A stretch of 60,483 nucleotides of DNA from Gammaproteobacteria bacterium (GCA_027366635.1 DAHXNE010000032.1:1-60483); one strand, 5' to 3'. Shown: positions 17,433 through 26,239, counted from the stretch's first letter. Notes: generated by a model from the sequence alone, not told the origin. A program made the numbers and translations.

Positions 17433-17808
17433 ATCTGCCTCGCGTAGTTGTCTGTCGGACCGATTGTATGTCTTTGTTGCGCCGATGTGACCCGCGAAGT
17501 GAACGCCGCCGACCGAGCCACCTCGATACCGATCGGGCCGAACGGCTCGTTCACCCGGCCACGGCCAGGTGGCACATACGACGCGGCTCGCGGCTCCACG
17601 GACAGGTCGGGCCGGCGCAGCATCCGCGCAGCGGCCAGATGCACAAGCTCGCCTGCACGGCGGCGATCATTGCCCTCCTCATTCGTCGCCGTACGGCCAC
17701 CAAGCCAAACGGACACCCTGTGTTATCCTACACAATGCAAGCGGATCCCGCGCCGGCCGGCGCGGCTCGTACAATCGGGGCAGGAACATCGGGCCTCAGG
17801 AGCGCGCC
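17433..17808. other. Intergenic region between divergent TMEM175 and DksA-like genes
   Basis: No gene is convincing here. The region holds a small inverted repeat TGTGT-TATCCT-ACACA (17719-17734) and TACAAT at about 17770, a possible -10 box about 34 bp before the zinc-finger gene. Short open frames on both strands look like noise in GC-rich DNA. Confidence 0.4.
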
Positions 17809-18075
17809 ATGGCGAATGGCTGGGCCGGCGACGGCGCCGTGACTGAACAAATCGACGCGACCGTCACGGACGGCATCCGGCGGGCCCAGAGCCGCCTGCC
17901 ACAGGGTGTGGGCCTGACCCATTGCGCCGAATGTGGCGAGCCCATCGCGCCGGAGCGCCGCCGGATCCTCCCGGGTGTGCGCCTCTGTATTCCCTGCCAG
18001 ACTCTCGCTGACCGCAACGGCCCGGGCTCGAGCGGCTACAACCGCCGCGGCAGCAAGGACAGCCAGTTGCGTTGA
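17809..18075 (+). CDS. DksA/TraR-family C4 zinc-finger protein (YbiI-like)
   Basis: This 88-residue protein begins MANGWAGDGAV, as YbiI-like proteins do, and carries a four-cysteine zinc finger CAEC...CIPC (cysteines about residues 39, 42, 60 and 63) followed by the conserved tail YNRRGSKDSQLR. It lacks the long coiled coil of DksA, so it is unlikely to act as a full DksA in the RNA polymerase secondary channel. Its role is unknown. The start is set by the strongly conserved N-terminus. Confidence 0.85.
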   Translation: MANGWAGDGAVTEQIDATVTDGIRRAQSRLPQGVGLTHCAECGEPIAPERRRILPGVRLCIPCQTLADRNGPGSSGYNRRGSKDSQLR

Positions 18076-18209
18076 CTGCGTCGTGGATACGGCGTGCGCG
18101 GTCCCCACGCCACGCCCATCGGCGCGAGCGCCTCACCACCACCGGCGTCCAGAAGCTGACCAGGGCCACTCGCCTCCCGACATCCCACTTGGCCACGTCC
18201 GCCTTGCGC

Positions 18210-18350
18210 CACGAAGCGAACGACGTGAGCGACCCCGCCGGCATTGAGCCACTGCGCAGCGTCCGCGCGCGCCAGTCATCGCGACGCTGCGCGCGCAGTG
18301 AAGCGGGGCGTCCGGGGGCAGGTGTTGTTTTGTCCTGCCCGTTGAGGCGG
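18210..18350 (+). repeat. IS200/IS605-like left end, copy 1 (141-bp repeat)
   Basis: This 141-bp segment recurs at 60340-60483 with only a 3-bp indel and a few substitutions. It contains two hairpins: CACTGCGCAGCGTC (18250-18263) pairs with 18283-18300 apart from a 4-nt bulge, and GGGCAGG (18316-18322) pairs with CCTGCCC (18334-18340). It ends 26 bp before the start of a TnpB-like gene. Subterminal hairpins upstream of tnpB are typical of IS200/IS605-family left ends. Confidence 0.7.
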
Positions 18351-18376
18351 ATCGCGGATCTGCGCATAATTACAGT

Positions 18377-18674
18377 ATGAGCGAGTCCCCCACCCTCGAG
18401 GGTGCCTACCGGCTGCGGGCGTATCCGACACGCGCTCAGCAGCGCAGGCTCGGGCGGCTGTTTGGGGCGGCGCGCTTCGTGTGGAACTGGGCGCTCGCGC
18501 GCCGCTCGCAGGCCTACGAGGCGGAGCAGCGCAAACTCAACTGGATGGCGCTCTCGCGCGAGTTCACCACACTCCGGCATGCCCCCGAGACAGTCTGGCT
18601 TGCCGAGTTGGCGCGCGAGCCGTTCAACAGGTACTGCGCGACCAGGAGCGGGCGTTTGCGAACTTCTTCGCTCT
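18377..18674 (+). pseudogene. TnpB (IS200/IS605 family) fragment, frameshifted and truncated
   Basis: The first 85 codons match the N-terminal helix-turn-helix of TnpB/OrfB proteins (AYRLRAYPTRAQQRRLGRLF, then FVWNWALARR). Near 18627 the frame shifts by one; in the new frame the expected QQVLRDQERAFANFFA continues to about 18672, and there the similarity stops. The RuvC-like nuclease part, about 280 residues, is absent. The next bases belong to an inverted, truncated recombinase, so the element was cut by a rearrangement. It cannot make an active RNA-guided nuclease or transposition factor. Confidence 0.8.
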
Positions 18675-19212
18675 CGTAAGCTTGGAGAGATCCTCGCGTC
18701 TTAAGCCGTGATAGAGCAGCAGTGACAGCAGCGCCCGGTCCCGCCGGGCCTTGAGACCATCGCCTGCAGGGAGCTTCAGGAGATTCCGGGCCTGGGGATC
18801 CCTGAGCGCCGGCGTCTTTCCTTCAATAGCGCTCAACCTTCGGCCGCTTCACCCCCCTTCACCAGGTTGTGAGTCACTGCGTTCGCCTCCGAGAGGTGCT
18901 CAAAAGGGAGGACAGCGCCGCGAGCTTGCGACGGATGGAGCTGCCGGCGAGTTCCCGGTGCTCGAGGTCCTTGCGCCAGGCAAGCACGTGGGCCCGGGTG
19001 AGGAGCCGAAACTCATCCGGCGCCGAGATCGCGACGAAGGTCATGAACTCCCCGAGATCGTTGCGGTATGCCCGCTTCGTATTCGGGTTGTCGATGTTCG
19101 CGAACCACTGCGCCTCAGGCGGCACGGCGGCGAGTTCGCGAAACTCGGGGGCGGTGAGCTTGCGTGCTTCGGTGGAGCGCTGAACCAGATCGCGAGCGGG
19201 CTCATTAGGCAT
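18675..19212 (-). pseudogene. Tyrosine recombinase (integrase) remnant
   Basis: Read on the minus strand, the start at 19212 (MPNEPARDLVQRS...) leads into a SAM-like core-binding domain: NPNTKRAYRNDLGEFMTFVA and LAGSSIRRKLAALSSL. Further on come ANAVTHN-VKG and, after frameshifts near 18860 and 18836, EGKTPALRDPQARNLL and ALLSLLLYHGLRREDLSKL, which is the start of the catalytic domain with its first arginine. The remaining catalytic residues (second Arg, His, Tyr) are lost at the junction with tnpB at about 18675. At least two frameshifts plus truncation make it inactive. Confidence 0.78.
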
Positions 19213-19269
19213 GGCGATGCGGTTCTCCGTAGGCTTCTTGCCCAGATGGGCCAACGGGCCAGTGACAGC

Positions 19270-19287
19270 GCATATGCTATCATATGC
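19270..19287. promoter_or_regulatory. Palindrome upstream of the PIN toxin gene
   Basis: GCATATG-CTAT-CATATGC is a perfect inverted repeat with 7-bp arms and a 4-bp spacer, ending 3 bp before the PIN start codon at 19291. Ribbon-helix-helix antitoxins bind such short AT-rich palindromes to repress their own operon, so this is a good candidate operator. It would also cover the ribosome-binding region. Confidence 0.6.
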
Positions 19288-19290
19288 CCG

Positions 19291-19740
19291 ATGGATGTGC
19301 CGCACCTCGTGCTCGACAGCAACGTGCTCGTTTCAGTCTTTACGAGCGGCAAAGGGGCTTCCCGGCAGCTGTTGCGAGCGCTCTTGCGCGGCGAGTGCGT
19401 TGCGGCGATCTCGGTGCCCCTGTTCCTCGAGTACGAGGACGTGCTAGCGCGACCGCAGGTACTCCGGCGCTGTGCGCTGAACCTCGAGGAGCAGGAGGAG
19501 CTGTTTGATGCCCTTCTCGCCCGTACGGAGCTGGTGGAGGTCTACTATCGGTGGCGACCGAATCTGCGCGATGAGTCTGACAACCACGTGCTCGAGCTCG
19601 CGATCGCCGCCGGCGGGGTCCCGATCGTCACGTTCAACCGGCGCGATTTCGCCTGGGGTGAGCTGCGCTTCCCCGGGCTCATCGTGCAGACGCCGGCGAG
19701 CTGGCTAAAGGCGCAGAGCCCCGCATCGGGTGCACGATGA
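19291..19740 (+). CDS. PIN-domain toxin (COG1569-type putative RNase)
   Basis: This 149-residue PIN protein begins with the catalytic segment HLVLDSNVLVSVFTSGKGASRQLL. The acidic residues of the active site are Asp9 in LDSN, Glu in LFLEYEDVL (about residue 50) and Asp in LRDESDNHVLELA (about 95-98), followed by the conserved PIVTFNRRDF. PIN toxins are Mg2+-dependent RNases, often cutting tRNA or mRNA. The start follows a palindromic putative operator. Its antitoxin partner is likely the ribbon-helix-helix gene 22 bp downstream, which gives a toxin-first order, the reverse of most type II systems. Confidence 0.82.
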   Translation: MDVPHLVLDSNVLVSVFTSGKGASRQLLRALLRGECVAAISVPLFLEYEDVLARPQVLRRCALNLEEQEELFDALLARTELVEVYYRWRPNLRDESDNHVLELAIAAGGVPIVTFNRRDFAWGELRFPGLIVQTPASWLKAQSPASGAR

Positions 19741-19762
19741 ACCCATCTGATGGAGTATTTCG

Positions 19763-20014
19763 ATGTCTACCCTGACGATTCGTCTACCTGACGCCAAGCA
19801 CGAGCGGCTGAAGACCCTCGCCAGCTCCCGCGGGGTGAGCGTCAACAAGCTCGTCGAAGAATGGGCCACGGTAGCTCTTACGCAACATGACTCGGAGAAC
19901 CGGTATCGCCTGCGAGCTCAGCGCGGCCGTCCGGAGCGGGGACTGGCGTTGCTCGATGAGTTCGATCGCCGCGCCCCCCGCGGACGCAGTAGCCGGCGCA
20001 AGTCTGCCCCCTAG
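19763..20014 (+). CDS. Ribbon-helix-helix antitoxin
   Basis: This 83-residue protein has an N-terminal ribbon-helix-helix motif (LTIRLPDAKHERLKTLASSRGVSVNKLVEEWATVAL, about 4-38), where the strand LTIRL contacts DNA, and a basic, disordered C-terminal tail of about 40 residues that could wrap the toxin. It lies 22 bp after the PIN toxin and 2 bp before another small gene. It is the likely antitoxin and repressor of the operon. Confidence 0.75.
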   Translation: MSTLTIRLPDAKHERLKTLASSRGVSVNKLVEEWATVALTQHDSENRYRLRAQRGRPERGLALLDEFDRRAPRGRSSRRKSAP

Positions 20015-20016
20015 GG

Positions 20017-20313
20017 ATGGCTGGAGCTCGCAATACGATTCTTGCCGAGCTCGCAGCGATGCGGGCTCGTGAGAGTGAGATCCTCTCCCAACTGAGGGCA
20101 CTGATCGATGCCCCCACACCGGATGTACCTGCGCACGTCGCTCACGTATTAGCGCTAGCGAGGGAGGCTTTCGCTGAGGATGCCCAGCGAGCAAAGTACC
20201 CGCGGTTTCGCCGCCGCGGCGGCAAGGCAAGCGTGCGCTTCACGCTCGATCAGCGTCGCGAGCAGGTGGCACGCGGTGCGGCCGGCCGGTCGTCCGTATC
20301 CAGGCGCGTTTGA
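20017..20313 (+). CDS. Small hypothetical protein in the PIN/RHH operon
   Basis: I do not recognise this 98-residue protein. Residues 1-30 form a charged helix (NTILAELAAMRARESEILSQ) likely to be a coiled coil. The rest is basic (KYPRFRRRGGKASVRF). The ATG lies 2 bp after the antitoxin stop, which suggests co-translation as a third member of the toxin-antitoxin operon. It may also be an unrelated decaying ORF. Confidence 0.4.
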   Translation: MAGARNTILAELAAMRARESEILSQLRALIDAPTPDVPAHVAHVLALAREAFAEDAQRAKYPRFRRRGGKASVRFTLDQRREQVARGAAGRSSVSRRV

Positions 20314-20449
20314 TGGTCGATCGCGAAGGGAGCAAACCCGGACTCGCGCTGCTCAGGCTCAGCGCCCACATGCGCCGCTGCAAACGCCGGACACTCACTG
20401 CCGTGCCCGCAGCCCGGCGGCCCGCACGCACGCAGCTCACACCGAGGTG

Positions 20450-20770
20450 GTGGCCGCATGCCCCAACTCTGGTCGAGCTCGCCCGTTGACCCGCGGCGCC
20501 GTTCGCTTCGAGGTGCGCGTGCAGCCGCGGGCGTCCCGGACGGAACTCGCAGGGCTGCACGGCGGCGCGTTGAAAGTCAGGGTCACCGCGCCACCGGTCG
20601 ATGCCGCCGCCAACCGGGCGCTGATCGAGTTCCTCGCGGAATGTCTGGGCGTCGCGAAGCGCGCCGTGCGCATCGTGGCCGGTGAGACCGGCCGGACGAA
20701 GCTGCTCGAAGTCGACGGCGTGACGCCGGCGCAAATTGCGAGTCTGCGGGAGCGCGCGCTCAGGCCGTGA
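20450..20770 (+). CDS. DUF167 (YggU) family protein
   Basis: The conserved core is clear: FEVRVQPRASRTELAGLHGG, then LKVRVTAPPVDAAANRALIE and VRIVAGETGRTKLLEVDG, which is the complete DUF167 fold (about 90 residues). The function of the family is unknown; in many genomes it follows yggT. The start is uncertain: GTG at 20450 or TTG at 20486 are possible, and no in-frame ATG lies near. No yggT neighbour is present. Confidence 0.75.
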   Translation: MAACPNSGRARPLTRGAVRFEVRVQPRASRTELAGLHGGALKVRVTAPPVDAAANRALIEFLAECLGVAKRAVRIVAGETGRTKLLEVDGVTPAQIASLRERALRP

Positions 20771-21072
20771 CTCGGCCCACTCCGCGCCGCGCCGACTCAG
20801 CCCTGCCTCGGTGCGCGCCGCTCCACTGGAGCAGCGCCCGCGCGACGTAAACGACTGCGGCCATCACGGCGCCCCGATGCTATTGCGGCCACCGGCTCAC
20901 GAGGGTCGTCGAGCGGCGAATTGGCCGCGGCGCGCGTTGCCGGTGCGGCCAACCCGCGCCGGCGCTCCGCCAGCGGCTCGCGGCGATTAACCATGACCCA
21001 CCCACCTGGATCTGCGCTGAGATCGCCCGGGGAGCGGCCGCGATTCAGCATACAAACCTCCGACTCCGGACA
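20771..21072. other. Intergenic region between convergent DUF167 and ABC genes
   Basis: About 300 bp of GC-rich sequence between two convergent genes. I see no protein with family-like features and no clear U-tract terminator. Confidence 0.4.
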
Positions 21073-21828
21073 CTAAGGCGATCCTGCCGCGGCCCGCGCC
21101 AGCGTCTCCTCCAGAGGCTCGCCCGCCCCGCGCAAGGCCGCAAGTTGCGCGGCCGACCAGGCCTGTACGATCCGCCCGGAAATCATCAGGCCGACCTGAT
21201 CCGCATGACGCTCGACGACGTCGAGCGCGTGCGTGGCGAGCAGCACCGAGCTGTGGCCGGCTTCGACCCGCTCGTGCAGGTGCCGCTTCAGGCATGCTGC
21301 GCTCGAGGGATCGAGCCCGTTGAAGGCCTCATCGAGCACAATCAGGCGCGGTGCGCCGACCAAGGCCTGGAGCACCGCGAGCTTCTGTCGTGTTCCGAGC
21401 GAGTAGGTGTCCACGTACTGGTCGAGGAGTTCCGTGACCGCGAACCGCTCGGCCAACTCCAGGACTTCGGCGTCGATCGTCCGCACTCCCTTGGCGGCGG
21501 CATAGATCTCGAGACATTGCCGGCCGGTCAGCAGCCCGGGCAATCGCTCCGGCGCACAGGCGAAACCAAGCACCCGCTTGGCGGCGCGGGCATCGCTCAG
21601 CAGCGACACCCCGTCGAGCTCGATCCGGCCCCACCGCGGCCGCAGCAGTCCGGCGATGCAGTACAAGAGCGTCGACTTACCGCTGCCATTGGGACCGAGC
21701 AGGGCATACCACTGTCCGAGGCCGACCTCGATGCTGACTTCGCTGAGCACCAGGCGCGCACCGTAGCCTGCGCTCAAACCGCTGACGCGCAGCACCGCGG
21801 TCTCGGGCGGCGACGAGACGGCGTTCAT
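21073..21828 (-). CDS. ABC exporter ATP-binding protein
   Basis: This 251-residue nucleotide-binding protein has Walker A GPNGSGKST (about 43-51), the signature YSLGTRQKLAVLQAL in place of LSGGQ (typical of the CcmA/NatA-type subfamily), Walker B LIVLDEAFNGLD and the H-loop ATHALD. Such proteins pair with ABC-2-type membrane partners. The start at 21828 overlaps the stop of the upstream permease by 4 bp. The substrate is unknown. Confidence 0.87.
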   Translation of the reverse strand: MNAVSSPPETAVLRVSGLSAGYGARLVLSEVSIEVGLGQWYALLGPNGSGKSTLLYCIAGLLRPRWGRIELDGVSLLSDARAAKRVLGFACAPERLPGLLTGRQCLEIYAAAKGVRTIDAEVLELAERFAVTELLDQYVDTYSLGTRQKLAVLQALVGAPRLIVLDEAFNGLDPSSAACLKRHLHERVEAGHSSVLLATHALDVVERHADQVGLMISGRIVQAWSAAQLAALRGAGEPLEETLARAAAGSP

Positions 21829-22889
21829 CCTCGCCACCGAAATAGCGCCCGCTCCGCCTTGGAGCCGCTGCGCAATGCCAGCGCGCTCACGGCCATGCTT
21901 ACCCCGCCGGCGACGGCGAGCCAGAGCGCGCCCGCCAGTACGGCGGTGCGCGCCGGCGCCGGACCGCCGACAGCGTAAGTCAACGCGATCAACACGATGC
22001 AGGCGGCGGCAGTTGCCGCCAGCGCGCGCCAACAGAGCGCGGCCGCGAAGCGCACCGGTCGCAGCCCGGTCGGCGCGAGCCACCAGGACGCGGGACATGC
22101 GGTCCGCACCATCGCTCGCAGAAGGTTGAGCAAGTGCAGCATCAACAGCCACACGAACACGGCCGCCAGTATGCGTCCGACCGGCTCGTTCATGGGCACC
22201 GCCAACAGCAACAGCCACAGGCTGCGCGCCCGGATGTTCGGCCGGTCTGCGAATCGCGCCTCGGCGAGTGGCCAGCCCCCAAGCGAAGACACGGCCGCCT
22301 GGGTGGACCATCCGGGACGCGGACGCTCGCCCAGCGAATAGCGCGAGCGCCGACGCACCCGAGGATCGGTCCGGCCGCGCCGTGCGCGCCGCTCGAGTAC
22401 TGCGGCAACAGCGGCGGCAAGCGTCACGCCGATCACTGCGCCGGCGACGCAGACGACGATGAGGCGAACGGGCATCCACGCGGGCAGTCGCGCCAGCACC
22501 GAGGCCAAGGCGAGCCACAGAGCCCCCACGAGCCCGAGCCCCAGCGTCCCGCTGGCGGCCCGGACCATCGGTGACACATCGCTGGGGAGGGCGCCAAGCC
22601 AGTCGCGGTGAGCCTCGCGCGCGAGCCGGCGGCGGCGGCGCACCACCAGGATCGCCACAATCACAGTGGCGATCGTCAGGACCGGCCACGGCTCGTGCGC
22701 CGCAGCCGCGATAGCCCGCGCGACGGCCCGCACTCGGCCGAGCGTCGCGAGCGCTGCCAGCACGCACAGCGCGACGAGGCCAACAAGCGGCCAGCGCCGC
22801 AACGCGTTGCGCCCGGCCAGACACGCGACGCGAGCCGACGGCCGCGCATCGAGCCACGAGCCTACGGCGTTGCGCATGACAGTGCGCAT
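21825..22889 (-). CDS. ABC exporter membrane protein (putative ABC-2-like permease)
   Basis: This 354-residue hydrophobic protein has about seven or eight membrane segments in two blocks (about 32-80, 110-165 and 220-345) separated by an Arg-rich cytoplasmic loop (about 165-215). It does not show a family motif I can name. The 4-bp overlap with the ATP-binding gene (21825-21828) is the main evidence that it is its membrane partner. An alternative ATG lies 12 bp downstream at 22877. Confidence 0.7.
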   Translation of the reverse strand: MRTVMRNAVGSWLDARPSARVACLAGRNALRRWPLVGLVALCVLAALATLGRVRAVARAIAAAAHEPWPVLTIATVIVAILVVRRRRRLAREAHRDWLGALPSDVSPMVRAASGTLGLGLVGALWLALASVLARLPAWMPVRLIVVCVAGAVIGVTLAAAVAAVLERRARRGRTDPRVRRRSRYSLGERPRPGWSTQAAVSSLGGWPLAEARFADRPNIRARSLWLLLLAVPMNEPVGRILAAVFVWLLMLHLLNLLRAMVRTACPASWWLAPTGLRPVRFAAALCWRALAATAAACIVLIALTYAVGGPAPARTAVLAGALWLAVAGGVSMAVSALALRSGSKAERALFRWRG

Positions 22890-23299
22890 CGCGCGTCACA
22901 TTCGAGACGATCGCCCGCGGGGCCGGAGCGGTCCCCACCAACGCCGCGCATCGGGCCTACGAGCCGGACCGCAGGCCGCACGGCCCAGTGGCCGGCGCGT
23001 GGACAGACGGCACGTTCCTTTCCGGGTGACACCAACACCTCGCTGCACAACGATGGACGTTGAGGCCGACGGCGCCGGCGAGCGCTCGCATCCCGCTTGC
23101 CGTGGTCTCATTCGATCGATCCAGACTGCTCTCGCGACCGACGCCGGCCCGCGCCCGGCCGAGAATTGTCCCGCGCCGTCCGCCGGAAATGCAAGCGCCG
23201 GCGGCAGCGACGATGTCCCCGGGAAGTGCGCCGTACGGCCGGGCGCACCGGTGTTGCCTACGCGCGGGCGCGCTGAGGAGTGAGCGTACCGGGACGCCC
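22890..23299. other. Intergenic region between ABC permease and photolyase genes
   Basis: About 410 bp without a recognisable gene. Both strands have open frames, as expected at this GC content, but none has a plausible start, family motif or codon pattern. The promoter of the minus-strand ABC pair should be here; I see no clear -10/-35 pair. Confidence 0.4.
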
Positions 23300-24784
23300 T
23301 CATGCGTGCCGCCGCAGCGCTTCGAAGCGGGCGAGGGCGCGCTTGCGCGCCTCGGCATGCACGACGATGGGGCGCGGATAGCTCTCGCCCAATGTAACGC
23401 CGGCTTCCTCCAACACCCCGGGTGCCGCGTTCCACGGCTCGTGGATTGCGGGCGCTGCCAGCGCCCGCAGCTGCGGAATCCATGTGCGCAGATAGGCACC
23501 GTCCGGATCGAACCGCCGGCTCTGCGCGACAGGATTGAAGATGCGGAAGTACGGCGCGGCATCGACGCCGCAGCCGCTCACCCACTGCCAGTTGAGCGCG
23601 TTGTTCGCCCGGTCGGCATCGACCAGCGTGTCCCAGAACCATGCCTCGCCGCGCTGCCAGGAAATGAGCAGGTCCTTGACGAGGAACGAACCGACGATCA
23701 TGCGGACCCGATTGTGCATCCAGCCCGTCTGCCACAACTGGCGCATCCCGGCATCGACGATCGGGTAGCCCGTGCGCCCGTGCCGCCACGCTTCGAGTGC
23801 GCGCGCATCGTCACGCCACTGGAACGCGGTGAATTCGGGACGCAACGGCCGCGTGGGCAATTCGGGGAAGTGATGCAGCGTATAGCGCGCGAACTCGCGC
23901 CAGCCGAGCTGGCGCAGAAAGCCCGACCCGGTCAGCTCGGTCGGTCCCCCCGCCGGTCCGCGCAGGAACGCGTGCCAGACCTGGCGCACGCTGATCTCCC
24001 CGAAATGCAGATGCGGCGACAGGCGCGACGTGCCCTCGAGCGCCGGCAAGTCGCGGGCGCCGCGGTAGTTGACCGATTGCTCGCGCAGGAACGCGCGCAG
24101 CCGGACCGTGGCGCCGCGCTCCCCGGGCGTCCAGAAGCTTGCGAACTTCGCGTCCCAGCCGCTACGCGGCAACAGACCCCAGTCCTCGATCCGCTCACTC
24201 GCCAGCGAGCCGCCGTAGCCCGGCAATGCGCGCGGTGCGCGCACTGGCTCGGCCGGCGTCAGACTGTGCAGGCGATTCCAGAACGGCGTGAAGATCCGAA
24301 ACGGACCGCCGGCGCCGGTGACCAGCGCATCCGGCTCGGCGAGCATATCCCCGCCACAGCGCTCAAACGCAACACCGACGGAACGTAGCGCCGACTCCAC
24401 AACCGCATCCGCCGCATCGACGAGCGGATCGTAGGTGCGGTTACAGACGATGCGCGCCGCACCCGTCGAGGCGCTCAGCGCCACCAGCACATCGACCGCT
24501 CGGCCGCGCCGCAGCAGCAGCCTCGGCGCCCGTCGGTGAGCGGCCCGGAGCGCATCGAGCGAAGCGGCCAGAGCGCTCAGACTGTGGTGCAACCACCAGC
24601 GGGCAGCGCCCCCGAGCGCTCGTCCCGCGCTCGGAGGGTCCTCGAGAATGTAAAGCGGTATGACCGGCCGACCCGATTCGGCTGCCGCGACAAGCGCCGG
24701 GTTGTCGCTCAGACGCAGGTCGCTGCGCAGCCACACCACCACAGGACGTGCCGCCGGATCGGACGATACACGGGATTCATGCAT
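23300..24784 (-). CDS. phrB: Deoxyribodipyrimidine photolyase
   Basis: This 494-residue protein repairs cyclobutane pyrimidine dimers using blue light and FADH-. The N-terminal Rossmann antenna domain begins VVVWLRSDLRLSDNPAL (about 14-30). The FAD domain shows TSRLSPHLHFGEIS, then LGWREFARYTLHHFP, TGYPIVDAGMRQLWQTGWMHNRVRMIVGSFL and DTLVDADRANNALNWQWVSGCGVDAAPYFRIFNP, with the tryptophans of the electron-transfer chain. The ATG at 24784 is chosen because family similarity begins just after it. In related bacteria phr genes can belong to the same light or singlet-oxygen stress response as cfa and DUF1295, but here it is 21 kb away. Confidence 0.95.
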   Translation of the reverse strand: MHESRVSSDPAARPVVVWLRSDLRLSDNPALVAAAESGRPVIPLYILEDPPSAGRALGGAARWWLHHSLSALAASLDALRAAHRRAPRLLLRRGRAVDVLVALSASTGAARIVCNRTYDPLVDAADAVVESALRSVGVAFERCGGDMLAEPDALVTGAGGPFRIFTPFWNRLHSLTPAEPVRAPRALPGYGGSLASERIEDWGLLPRSGWDAKFASFWTPGERGATVRLRAFLREQSVNYRGARDLPALEGTSRLSPHLHFGEISVRQVWHAFLRGPAGGPTELTGSGFLRQLGWREFARYTLHHFPELPTRPLRPEFTAFQWRDDARALEAWRHGRTGYPIVDAGMRQLWQTGWMHNRVRMIVGSFLVKDLLISWQRGEAWFWDTLVDADRANNALNWQWVSGCGVDAAPYFRIFNPVAQSRRFDPDGAYLRTWIPQLRALAAPAIHEPWNAAPGVLEEAGVTLGESYPRPIVVHAEARKRALARFEALRRHA

Positions 24785-24960
24785 GATGTTCAGCCTCGGC
24801 GGGTCCGGCTCGGCCCTGGACAGTCGTAGCGAGCGGACAGTGTGCAATAGCCGGCCCGGCTCTGTCGAACGCGGCGGCCTCTGCTATAGTGAGGCAGATT
24901 CAGCGCAGACGCCGCCTGGTTGGCGCGCACCGCACGTTCCTTCGGGGAGAACCAACGCGC

Positions 24961-25317
24961 ATGAACAGTCAGCCACCGCAATACGACGTTCCGCCCGTCG
25001 CGTTCGACCGCAGCCTCGGCAACATCACCTACCTCCTGTATGCCGGTGCCATCGTGCTCCCGGTGTTCCCAGTGCTCGCGGTCGCCGCCGTGATCATCGA
25101 CTACATCAAGCGGTCCGAAGTCCGTGGCACGCTTCTGGAGAGCCATTTCAACTGGCAGATCCGCACCTTCTGGCTGATGCTCCTCTGGAGCGTGATCGGC
25201 GGCCTGCTCTGCCTGATCATCGTCGGTTGGGCAGTGCTCGCCGTCGCCGGCATCTGGTACATTTACCGCGTGGTGAAAGGCTGGCTGCGGCTGAGCGAAG
25301 GCCGGCCCGTGCCGTAG
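24961..25317 (+). CDS. DUF4870-like small membrane protein
   Basis: This 118-residue protein has three hydrophobic segments (about 22-48, 70-86 and 84-100) with the order of DUF4870-type proteins: YLLYAGAIVLPVFPVLAVAAVIIDYIKR, then ESHFNWQIRTFWLMLLW, ending IWYIYRVVKGWLRLSEGRP. The function is unknown. A TATAGT at about 24885 could be its -10 box. The start is the first ATG giving the polar N-terminus MNSQPPQYDVPPVAF. It is convergent with the outer-membrane gene, 8 bp apart. Confidence 0.78.
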   Translation: MNSQPPQYDVPPVAFDRSLGNITYLLYAGAIVLPVFPVLAVAAVIIDYIKRSEVRGTLLESHFNWQIRTFWLMLLWSVIGGLLCLIIVGWAVLAVAGIWYIYRVVKGWLRLSEGRPVP

Positions 25318-25325
25318 CGGATCCG

Positions 25326-26153
25326 TCAGAACAGCACGCCGAGCCCGGCGCCGGTGTAATTCGAGAAGCCGCCGAGGTTCCCCTGCACGCTCACGCCCTC
25401 TTCCAGGTCCACCTCGAAATTGCGGTTGATGAGGTACTGAATGCCGCCGTCCGCGTCGGTACCCCAGCCCTGATCGTATCCCGATGAGGACTGTCCGTAG
25501 ATCTCCCCATAGAACTGCAAGCGTGAATTCCACAGCCAGGTCACCACCAAGTCGGGATTGAAGCTCGTGTAGCGCTGCCCGCCTGCCAGGGTCGGCTCGG
25601 TCTGCGACGAAACGCCCATCTGGAACGACACGCCGAGCGGACCGTTGCTGCTGTAACTGACGATCGCGTTGGCCGCGCCCCCGACCCCATTGCTGCCGAA
25701 CTCCGCGTCGCCGGAGGGGAGTGTCGCCAGCGCTTCGGCGGTCCATTGCCAATGTTGGGTCGTGCTGAGCACGTGCTTCAGGCCGATGGTCGTGACCCCG
25801 AAGCCGCTCAACGTCTGCGGCACGCCATTGACCGACAGATACTGATAATTCGGCGGCAGCCAGACGAATTCCGACTGGTCCGGCAAGCCGAATCGCAGCT
25901 CGAGATTGGGCAGCGTATCCACGACCCCGCCGGGCACGCCGGGCAGATTGCCCGCGGTAATGCCCGCCTCCAAAACCTCCTTACCATCCGGAACCACGCA
26001 ACTGGAATCCGCGATCGTGGGACGATCGAGCAGGCCGAGCAGGCCCGAGGGGCCCGCGCAGGGATTGATCAGGTTGCCGGCGTGCGCGCTGGGTAGCCGC
26101 GCCGACGCGACTGCTGCCAGTCCCAGAAGAATGGCGCCACAGTGTCGTTTCAA
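25326..26153 (-). CDS. Outer-membrane protein of the MetA/phenol-degradation transporter family
   Basis: This 275-residue protein has a signal peptide (to about residue 25, PSAHAG) and a beta-barrel pattern ending in phenylalanine (GLGVLF), as outer-membrane proteins do. Motifs of the family (pfam Phenol_MetA_deg) are visible: LEAGITAGN, LPNLELRFGLPDQSEF, TTIGLKHVL, ATLPSGDAEFGSNGVGGA and FEVDLEEGVSVQGNLGGFSNYTGAGLGVLF. Some members are linked to uptake of hydrophobic aromatics, but most have no known substrate, and no catabolic genes are near. Confidence 0.8.
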   Translation of the reverse strand: MKRHCGAILLGLAAVASARLPSAHAGNLINPCAGPSGLLGLLDRPTIADSSCVVPDGKEVLEAGITAGNLPGVPGGVVDTLPNLELRFGLPDQSEFVWLPPNYQYLSVNGVPQTLSGFGVTTIGLKHVLSTTQHWQWTAEALATLPSGDAEFGSNGVGGAANAIVSYSSNGPLGVSFQMGVSSQTEPTLAGGQRYTSFNPDLVVTWLWNSRLQFYGEIYGQSSSGYDQGWGTDADGGIQYLINRNFEVDLEEGVSVQGNLGGFSNYTGAGLGVLF

Positions 26154-26239
26154 GCGCTGTCCTTCGGCGTTTCAACCTGTGAGGACGGCGCCCACGCGTC
26201 CGCACCGTCCGCCTTGCCGCCTCGTCGCGGCCCGCGCTC

